A stretch of 64,000 nt of DNA from Muricea muricata (taxonomy: Eukaryota; Cnidaria; Anthozoa; Malacalcyonacea; Plexauridae): the NCBI GenBank assembly GCA_963855995.1, contig OY979724.1:12446032-12510031 (forward strand). The letters run 5' to 3'. The translations under genes and the position numbers were made by a program. Positions 15,413 to 25,400 of the stretch are shown in pieces; positions within the stretch are counted from its first letter, which is position 1; every line of letters begins with the position of its first letter. Below the pieces are notes generated by a model. The model saw nothing but the letters and a program-made list of their open reading frames with translations. It was not told where the DNA came from and made no database searches.

Positions 15413-16787
15413 TCAAGTTTTCATGATTTCTTCAAACTCAAATGATTGACTTGTGGTTGATAGTAGAAGTGGATTGATGTCTCTGCAGAAACCACATGCA
15501 ATCTCCGCGTGATGCAAAACTTTCTCAACAAGATGGATTCGCTCGTCTATGTTCTAAAATAAATGGATGAATACTTTCTTGGTTTTGACATCTATTAGTA
15601 AAATATAGTAAACCACGTTTGTTAATGGGTTGTTGTAGAAAGTGCCTGCACACTAACCACCTGAAACACACTTAGTATTATTAACAAAAAATATTCTGCC
15701 CTTTTCTAGACAGTAGAAATATTGTTATTTTTTTTTGGGGGGGGGGGGGGGAGAATCTCTTCTTGTACAACCACAACTTTGCTAAGAATTATGAGGCCTG
15801 CTGGATCTTATAAACACAACTGAGTCTTACCGTGAGGTCACCACAGAACATTGTTGAATTGTATGCTTCCACTAAATCTGTAACTTCACTCAAATCAATG
15901 CTGTGAAGATGTTCTTGCTTTGCTAGAAAAGTAACAAGAGAAAGTGTCAGTGTTTAGTTGGCAGAAATAATGGCTAGCTTCAGTGGTCACATCTTGCATG
16001 CATGCTATAACCATAAGACAATCGAGTACTGCAACCTAACTGTGTTTAAATTACCTTTGGAAAGAATAAAACAGCATCTTCCTAAGAAATAATCAACATC
16101 AACAAATGTAACTGCTTTTTCAACCATTTTGAAACTGAAAAAGATAATGTCATTGTTGTCAAACAAATGGTTTTGAAATGGCTGAGCTACCAGACTTCTA
16201 GGGGGAACAGTTTATAAGTGACAGACTAGCCAGTGGGGCTAGCTGATATTAATAAGTCAGTTCTACCTCTGATGGTTACTTAAGTCCACAATAAAGATGA
16301 TATAGTCGATGCGAGGTCGTGGTTCATCAGAGTCAGAATGCCTTGGTAGTGGCAGGCTGGTGGTTGTCCGGCTAGAATTAAAAAAGTACCATCTATGTTA
16401 CTCTGTCAAATGACCAGACCATTTTATTTGCCAACAGGGTAGTTACCATTAGGCTTACAATTTACTAGGGGGGGTGTTGCTAAATGGCTCTGTGTGGGGG
16501 GGGGGAGGATTGATAATGCAATGATATAAATATCCTTCCTTACATTTGTGTAGAATATGAAGTATCCATCTGTAGCATTGTCTCAACAAAATTCTCCATA
16601 CCAATGCCTTTTATACTCACAACCTACACAGTCACATTTCACTTGTAAACAAATGCAACAACTGAAAAAAATACCAACAATTTTTTTATTTTGCTACATT
16701 TACCAGTATTGTGGCATGGTTATTTGTCGGTAATTCTTGAAACCGTGACAGAATCTCGCTGTGTTTGTCCAAATTTTTCTCTGACAT
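15413..16787 (-). CDS. CENPM: Centromere protein M (pseudo-GTPase), 6 exons
   Basis: Exons (minus): 16787-16704, 16623-16544, 16371-16267, 16134-16055, 15922-15831, 15553-15413; 582 bases, 193 residues (human 180). The order of blocks matches CENP-M: HATILVVSIKGIGMENFVE near the N-terminus, SLPLPRHSDSDEPRPRIDY, IIFIVDLSNHQR, FVDVDYFLGRCCFILSK, then a helical C-terminus with LVEKVLHHAEIACGF. CENP-M is part of the constitutive centromere-associated network (with CENP-H, -I and -K) and has a small-GTPase fold that no longer binds GTP. Here the P-loop position reads SIKGIGMEN and lacks the GKS/T signature, as expected. The start is the first ATG in frame. The start codon lies 176 bases from that of NOL12, which runs the other way. 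Confidence 0.9.
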
Positions 16788-16963
16788 TTTGTTCAAATGT
16801 TTGTTTACATCCAGTGCAACAACACACGTTTTCCCGCCACATTTTAAATGTCGGTTCTGAAGTCTCCTTCCCCCTGGAACGCAAATCCTTTCACTAGAAC
16901 TCGGGGGGGGGAGACTGCATAGTAAATATTGTAGTAAGTACTGTAGCATTAATATTTTAGACT
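16788..16963. promoter_or_regulatory. Compact divergent promoter, CENP-M / NOL12
   Basis: Only 176 bases separate the ATG codons of two genes pointing outward, so both promoters and 5' UTRs must fit here. It contains a G9 run at 16903-16911 and no TATA box that I trust. Confidence 0.6.
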
Positions 16964-18639
16964 ATGAAAGGCAAAAGACAAAAAGTTATTGTAGTTTTTG
17001 ACGAGAAAGATCGCAGGTAAACACAATGGGAGAGTATATTTTGATGATATTAGTATAAACATGTAGTTTAATTCGATATTTTATGTGAAAATTTTACGAA
17101 TTTCTTTGATTTGGATTTAATTTATAAAACGTGAGTAAATTTATAGTGAATGTAAGCTATGATGCTATGGTGATGAATAGTCGTTTTATCTTGGCAGAGA
17201 TTTTCTGACTGGTTTTCGAAAAAGAAAGAATGCACGCAGAAAGAAAGCTCAAGAGGAAAACAGGAAGAAAGAAGAGGAAGCTCGGAAACAGCAACGAGAA
17301 GAAGTAAATATTAACAAATTTTATATTAGAAGTTGAATTTCTGTCTCAGACTAAAACTCGTGTGATAATGAATTTCCATCTGATATGAGTTCAAGATGGA
17401 AAACTGCCTTGACAAATGTATGGAATCATACATCATTTTCTGGAATATGGAATCATTTTCTATTGGATCTCATTCAACTTGATAAAAGTATAACAACTCT
17501 CAAATAGATCTCGAGCTAAATACTAATTTTTTAGAAACGAGAAGCTTTAAGGCGACGTGTAGAAGAATATGAAAACCAGCAAGGTACATTAAAAGCGATC
17601 AAGGAGGGTCTAAAGTTTTTCTATTCATTCCGTTCAGTAAAAATGCTAAATCCTGCATTTAGATATTGTTTTCATTCGTATCATGTTCGTTAATTAATCT
17701 TGTAAATCTCACAACTTTAAAAATTTTGAATGCTGCTCCCTATTTTCCCAAGTATCCTGTTTTTCAATGCTAAAATAAGCTCAATCCTGTGTCCTGCAAA
17801 ATCTGTTGAGGACCCTCATAACCTGTTGGGACCCTCGTATAGTATATACATAACACAGAACTTTTCTAAAATGTGCTTCCTTGAATTTTAATTCAAGCTC
17901 TCTATTGTAGTAAATGAAGATTTAGTTCAAAAACCTGAGAGCATTACCCATGACTTTGGGGAACATACAGTGACAGTTTCAACAATCACAGATGAAGACA
18001 TGGGTAGAGATTTTCTGACGTGTGCTAACGTAACACAGGTAGACATTTGATGAAGGCATTAATGTATAAACCATATTATTGGTAGGATTGACATGGCTAG
18101 ATCAAGGGACATCAAGCATATCAGGAAATGAGCATCCCTCCCCCTCCCATCATATCTCTTCCTGGAATTGCATTGAGCTTGAAGTGCTGATTTGGTAGAG
18201 AGACCCATCCTGGTATAGGATGATACAGGAATTGGTGTTAGGGTTGTTTTGTCTAGGTTTGCCTAGTTGGGACTTTGAATCTGTTTGCTGATTCCTTGGC
18301 ATTCTCACTTTCTGTTTTTTTATAACTCCATGTCTCATTTGTTGTGCTTTAAATCAGCATAAAGCGTGCTTCAAACATATGTTGGTTTTTAGAGCCATCC
18401 CAAAATGGCAGATCACAGAACAACCTCAGAAAATCACAAGCAAACAACAAAGTGAGTGTGACATTTGTTGTATGTTTGTGGAATATTAGTTGTATCGTGC
18501 CATCTCATTTTGTTTAATCTGTTTCAGAGAAAAATTACTTCGCAAGAGACAGTTTCACAAAAAAGCACAGAAACGAAAAATTCAGGCTATGAGCGATAAA
18601 AAGTCATCGAAACAAAAGAAAAGGGGAAGACAAAAATAA
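16964..18639 (+). CDS. NOL12: Nucleolar protein 12 (NOL12/Rrp17 family), 6 exons
   Basis: Exons 16964-17016, 17198-17303, 17535-17583, 17911-18038, 18393-18451, 18528-18639; 168 residues (human 213). The signature N-terminus is present: VVFDEKDRRDFLTGFRKRK followed by a long charged helix rich in Lys, Arg and Glu. EHTVTVSTITD in exon 4 matches the family core HTVTVTTISD, and the C-terminus is a Lys/Arg-rich tail (KRQFHKKAQKRK) typical of nucleolar targeting. NOL12 and yeast Rrp17 act in pre-rRNA processing at the 5' end of 5.8S/25S (exonuclease-related). The first ATG is clear. A polyadenylation signal lies at 18783. Confidence 0.9.
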
Positions 18640-19494
18640 CATGATAATCCTGTTACAATAACTGCCTGCCCTGCCTGTCAAGGCCAGCCTGACAATTTGG
18701 TCATGCGATGCAAATTTAAATGATTATCATTATTCATTTCTTTAGAAATTGATTCCTTATACGGTCTATAAACACAGAAAAAAATAAATTGCATTGCATG
18801 ACTAAATGTCAGGTAGGCTTTGCCACTGCTTGTTATGTAGGCTTAGATTTTTCTAGCTAGAAGTGCTAAATTATATATGTTTATGTAATTATGTTTATAA
18901 ATTTTTTTGGGGGGGGAGGATGGCAGGTGAAAATTTTATGTTGTGCACGGGGGGGGGGGGAGGGGGTAACATTGCCAATATCTATGGTAATAATTCCGTG
19001 TTCTCAGTATGGCGAATAATATAAATCGTAATTGAAGCCCTAACCCTAAACAACTTTTTATTTGTCATATTTTAACTAGATCTAACTAGATCTAGGGTGT
19101 GGATTAAGATTTAATTTTGCATTTGGAGAACATCATTACTGCCAGTACATACCCTACATCATTAGTGGAATTATTACTGCCAATACTATATGGCCAATAC
19201 ATTCACAACTTGTTATGTAGGATAAAAGATAATAAAAGCTAACATTTTTGCAACTAGAGGTGTAACTTGTATGTATGTTTATGTTTATAACCTTAATTTC
19301 TGGGGGGGGGTAGCAAAGATGAATTTTAAAATTTGCACGGGGGGGACGACGGTGTGATATTTTTGTTGGTTCCAATCTCCTTCTTTCACGCTGTTGTTTA
19401 TTGCACGTGTATGCAAGGATTTTACTAGAAAATGGCGGTTTGTCGATGAGTGAAACTTTATTGTAAATTTTGTATTCCAAATATCAAGACTTAC
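18640..19494. repeat. NOL12-UTP6 interval with a diverged direct repeat
   Basis: AATAAA at 18783-18788 probably ends the NOL12 transcript. Two related copies, about 18829-18965 and 19208-19345, share CTTGTTATGTAGG at the left, an AT-rich middle with TATGTTTAT, and a G-run then TTTGCACGGGGGG or GTGCACGGGGGG at the right. They look like two copies of one short element. No gene is seen. Confidence 0.55.
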
Positions 19495-22400
19495 ATGGCT
19501 GAATACGTATTTCAAAATGTGGAAGGCATGCTTCCAGAGTTGGAAGAAATGGAAAGACTAGAGTTATTTACAAAAGACGAAATAAAGTAAGAATGAACAT
19601 CAAATATATTGCTTCAAACCTGACTGAAAAGTTTGCAAATTGTGCGCCCGAGGTTCACCATAAAATATGCTATAAAATATATGGGAACATCAAAAGTGAG
19701 TAACCAAGGTCTCGGTTGCACAATACAAACTTTCCACACTGGGCTTCAAACACGTTTTGGCGTTTTGCCCGCTCGCACTGGATATTTCATGGATTAAGCC
19801 CTTCAATTACTGCTGTTTTCAACACTAGATGCATTGTCAAAAGGAGAACAGCATTTGAGTATAAACTGCAAAGAAGAATTGTGCAGGAAGCTGATTTCCT
19901 ACGCTATATTCAAGTAGGTGCAAAAGTAAACCCCCCAAAAAATGACCCCCCCCCAAAAAAAAATGACCCCCTCCCCCCAAAAAAAAATGACCCTCCAAAA
20001 AAATCCTCTTAGGATGTAAAAAATCAACCCTCTTGTAGACTCATACATATCTTGCCCTATAAGATATCTAAATACTAACTCTTGATGTCCTGCCCTGGGC
20101 AATAAAAATTTCCTGTGAGGGAGAGTGTAGGTCATCTCTGGAATGATACCTAATGTCCTGGAATTTCATTCTTGGTCTACATGCATTCATATTTATTGCC
20201 ACTATAATGGGTTGTTACAAAAAGCTCCATAACCTGCCCATGGAGGAAATTTCCATTCTCCAGAGAGGAGGAGGGCAACAATCTAAAGAATGTCTTAAAT
20301 TTGTACAGGATGTCTGGAGAGGAAGGGTATTGTTAATTTCTTCCATAGGAGGGGGAATGGACCTTTTCTGAAACAACCCAATCATGTTTTGTATTTTTCA
20401 TTACAGTATGAACTAAACCTGGATCTTCTAAGAAAAAGAAGGAAAAAGGTAGATGTATTAGACTGTGCTTTTCAATAATGTCCAGCTAATAGGTTAAATC
20501 TATTGAATATACTCCTGTTTTGATTTATAGAAACATGCAATCAAGCAGAAAATTCTCCCCGGTGAAACAGTTTTTATCAAAAGGCTCCATTATTTGTTTC
20601 AAGTTAGTTCATGATTAGTCTGGTATAGAAATGAATGTAAATTTGAAGAGAAACCTAAAATGGACACTTTTTTATCAATGAATTGGAAAAACCTTTGGTA
20701 GGGGGGGGGGGAATAATGTACTTTCCTCATCATTCTCCTGAATAATTACAACTATGCCTAAAGAGATGCATAGTTAAATGGGATTTTTAAAAATTTAGTC
20801 TGCCCTGAAGAAATTTTCGAATGATGTCAAGTTATGGTTGCAGTATATAGAATTCTGCAAACAAGTAGTAAGTTGATTTGATGAACATCTGACGTTTCAA
20901 ATTTTTAACCATTTGCGAAGCAAGCTAAACAATTAGTTAAGCCACGTGCAAACATGGTGTTTCTGGATCATATTACACCAATAATGCATTGTGTAACATT
21001 TCTTTCATTTTATTAGGGTAGTGGTCAGGCATTAACCCGGGTTGTTGGAAGAATGCTACAAGCCCATCCTAACAACACCAGTAAGTTTCATGCATTAGAA
21101 TTTTCATACCAGTCTTAGACTGTGTTTACATTATGCAGGTAGAATATAATTACCATTTGCAGCTGTTTGTCTAGTTGTGTTACTTCAAACTCTTTGACAT
21201 CATAATATGCTTTTCCTACACATAAGAGGTCAGCACCATTTCCAACAAACTGCTGCTGTTATGTGAACAGAAATCAGTAGCACAGAATATTTACCAAATT
21301 AATACAGAAGGTCATTTTCAGTTATCCTAAACAGAATCATTCATCCCCCCCCCCCCCACTTGTTAAGTGACAAATCATGACAACTAGCACTTATGCAAAA
21401 ATCACTGAAGATGACCTTTTGTATTAACTCTTCTGTGTCATCACTGAGATGACCCTAGATTACCAGTGAGACTGATCACCCTAGATTAACCAACCATAAA
21501 GAGCAACCTCTTCCAAATCATTCCTGTAAGATTTCTTGAGGAATCTGCCTTGTATTGCATTTTTAAATGTTTTTAACATCCTTGGTAGGCTTGTGGATAA
21601 TGGCAGCAAAATATGAATTTGAAGACAGAAATAACATAAAGACAGCAAGGTTAACTACTATCAGTTTGATATTTGATTATGTAGTTTACTCCAGTGTGTG
21701 TTCTTTTAGTCATTCATTTCATAAACATTTAGAACATTGTTGCAACGAGCCTTGCGATTAAATCCAAAATGCAGCAATCTTTGGTTAGAGGTGAGTTGAA
21801 ATCATGGACATTCTTCAATCAAAAAGAAATAGGAGGAAAAAAAGGTTGAAAAGGAGACAATTTTATTTTTTTTAGAAATATTTATTCAATGACAATCATC
21901 ACTTAAATAGACTAAGGTGCCTCAAAAATGTGTGGCCCTCTTGCAATTTTTTTGGTGGTACACCCACACACACATAGCAGGTGGCACAGCCAAATAAACT
22001 AATAGACAGCATGTTTGTGTCAAGCTTGTAAGCTTGTCATACGCTTGTTGAAATGTCAATTATAATCTTCTGAGAGGTGTTATGTTTTTTGTAGTACTTC
22101 AGATTAGAATTGTTGTATGTTGACAAGGTTAGTTCATGTTAAATAAATGTATGCATAATTTAACAATAAATAGACATCTCAAGTAGGAGATATTGTGCAT
22201 TTTTTTATGCACTTACTTGTAGTAATAGTTCTGTAATTTATTTTGTGTCTAGGTGAAGAAACGAAGAAGGCTGTTAGGAATGGATCTTGATAATGAAGAG
22301 GTATAAAATCAGAGTATGTTCAAATAAATATGATTTGATTTTATTTATTTTGATTCCTCACTCTTAAGTGAGGGAATTTTTGTAACAGCTATTATCCTGT

Positions 22401-25400
22401 CAGCCCTAGGGGATGTGAGGAACTTTTAAGAGGTTTAAGTTTAGCCTTTATCTCAGGATATGTGAGTCTTGCTATTTACCAATGTCAGCCCTTTCTCCTC
22501 AATTATTTTAAGACCTTGGGTAGAGGTCTGACCAAAGCTTGAACCCAGGCCTCCCAGCTTGAAAGACCACAACACTACACATGATGGTATAACATTAATC
22601 AAACATGATCTTTACTTGATCCTTTTTCAAGATTTTGTTGTCATTGCCAAAAATCTCAATCTTGTACAAAGATTCAGCTTTTCTCAGTCTCTTCCTATCC
22701 CACTGTTCCAGGATACTGAGGAGCCAACATCCAGTGATTTCATATCTGGGAAAACTGCAAGAATTGTTTACAAAAATGCAATAGAGAATATTCCAGGTAA
22801 TTAATGTATTGATCAGTCCTGGGTAGATAGATATGCTTTATCAGCTTCTGTTGTCATTTGTACTGCAAAAATCATAGAAATGGACTAGAAACGGAACCTA
22901 AGTAAATGCTGATTCGACATCCGTGATGCAATCTGATGCGTTTAATTTTGGAATCCTGTCTCTTCACTCGAAATATATTTTCAGGACTTGCTTGGTTTTT
23001 ACAGATTTTAAACAAGAACGATATTGTCTATATAAGAGCAAAAGTTTTCGGTTAAGATACATGGTTCCAAAGTAAAGCAAACTCGGACGTAACACGGACA
23101 TCGCTTGCGTTATAGTCTGCGTTTCGAGTCCAGTTTTTTTATTTTCCATGGTTGTGTTAATTTACTTTTAACATTTTTCAGATGACGTTGAATTTCGTTC
23201 GAATTTTATCGACGTTTATTATCTCTTTGATGATTGTGAAGAAGGAATTGATGAAGTTTACCAAAGGTGAATGATTGAACAATTTAGTCACCTCTATGAA
23301 ATTCATAAGTAGAAGATGTTGAAGATGTACAAGCTGAAAAATATGCTTGTCCATGGTCGGAATTGAACCAGCGACCTTTGGAATCCTAGCCCAATGCTTT
23401 GCCAACTGAGCTACGCAGTCCTCGGTTCATCCACGTGATATTTTAAAACTGACTTTCTAGGTCCTTCAATATTAACGTAATTTTAAATCCGACCATGATT
23501 TTATGAAGACGAAAGATGACTTGACTGACTGTGTAATATGTAAATTACAATTTAGAATGAAACGACGTTAGATTTAGGAATGCCCCCCCCCCCATCTAAA
23601 GATCCATACATGAAGCATGTTCCCCACCCCAAGCAGGATCACTACATGAAACAGTCCCCCCCCCCTTCCCGACTAAAATCGGTACATAAACAAATTTTTG
23701 TTCATTCTTTCTAGTTTAGCAGAAGATTTTCCAACCTCTGAGGAAGCATGGAATGCCATGGCCTGGCGTGGATTAAAGAAAGCGAAGTCTGTTAAAGCCA
23801 GCCCCTCCCAAATGACAGGTACTGACGAGCGTACTTAGACATGTATTCAAAGTCTGTTCCGTTCTTTTTTGAAATGCACATTTCGTTATCTCTAAGATAT
23901 AAAATGGCTTGAACTGGAAGCAGAAAGAGACGAAGTTTTTGAAGAGGCAGTAGAGAAAGTGGAAACAGGTAGTGTTTTAATACCTGAAAGATATTTGTAT
24001 ACACTGGAAACGAAGCTGGCCAAAGCACTAGTGGCATCGGTGATGCATCTTCTTGGTACGCTTTATTTTGAATCCGGTAGCTTTAGTTTTAGTATATTCC
24101 AGGACTTTGTCTATGCAAGGATCGACTTTTCAAGCTTTTTCAATGAGTAAACTGAAGGCCGCAAATCGCTATTGAATATTTTGGTAAAACTTCTTCAATG
24201 CACATCTACTGCTGATAGTCCTGCAAAATAACGCAGGTATTCAGTGTTGGTTTTTGGCTTTGTCTTACCCGAAGAGGCTTCAAAAGTTGATAATCACATT
24301 GAAATTAAAAAGGAAATACAAATTCCTAAAATATAAAGTGCAGAACTTTACAAAGTTGCACAACAAAGCGTATCAGGTCGTATCACGGCTGTAACATCAG
24401 CAACATTAGCGTTTTAGCTCGTGTTACCCCGTCCATCCTTTGATTGTCTGTAGTTGTCTTTATCATTTGTTTACCGATGAAGGACTTTCCCCAGCGACAA
24501 TGTTTGACTGACGAAACTCATGCAAACTTCTGGTTTTTAAGAGAAAATGTGGAACTACTACATCGAAGCTTGTTTAAGTGACTTGGAAAAATATTCTGAC
24601 CCGATGCTCGAAAAGGTCCAGTAAATACGTATATAAGACTTCATTTTATGACGCTGGCCCAGTGAACTCTAAATTAGACTGGAACGCTAACTTGGCCGCC
24701 ATTTTTGAAGCCAAATTGGTTATCAAGTTCAGTCCCCTTCTACTGTATTTCCCGGCGCGTTTGACACCATTTCTCTGGAAATGTACCGATATTTAATGTT
24801 TTTTTATTTTGATTTAAGAAGTAATTTTGTGGTTTATGAACTTCTAACCCAGTTTTCGATACAGCCTTTAGTTCTCGTTATCGTTCCAGTGTTGATAGAG
24901 TTCATTGCTTTGTCCTCATTAATGACGTAAGTTTGTTTTCATGTCGGGCGTCGTTTTAGCAAAAATATTTACAAAAAATAAAGCAAAGAAGATGTAATTC
25001 TGCCCATATAAGTTTCTCTCATGATGTGTTTACCCGTTTCATTACCATCTTAGAAAGTGAACGGATTACTAGAGATTTTCAAATCTGCTGATAAAGCAAA
25101 GAAACTCTCGGAGGAAAAATATTTACTTTGGGTGAGTGGTGTTCTGCCTGTCTAACTTCGTATCTGCCTATTTATGACCTTTTCTACCTGCGCCAATTTT
25201 TCTTTCTACCTTTTCACCCACCTAACTTTCTACCCACCTACCAGCCATGCTACTTACCATACTATGTACCTTGAACCTAACTTCCTAGCTTTCCACCCAC
25301 CTACCCTACTTTCCACTCACCTACCTACCTTTCTACCTACCTAGTTATCATTGTACTCTCACCTACCTATCCTTGTACCGACCTACCTACATTTGAACCC

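Noticed and set aside
23349-23421. A functional tRNA-Pro(AGG) gene
   Set aside because: Acceptor and T stems are mismatched; kept only as a tRNA-like SINE or pseudogene.
24082-24140. An extra UTP6 exon after exon 14 (acceptor TATTCCAG)
   Set aside because: In the required phase it reads to a stop at once and does not match UTP6; the exon at 24542 with MWNYYIEACL does.
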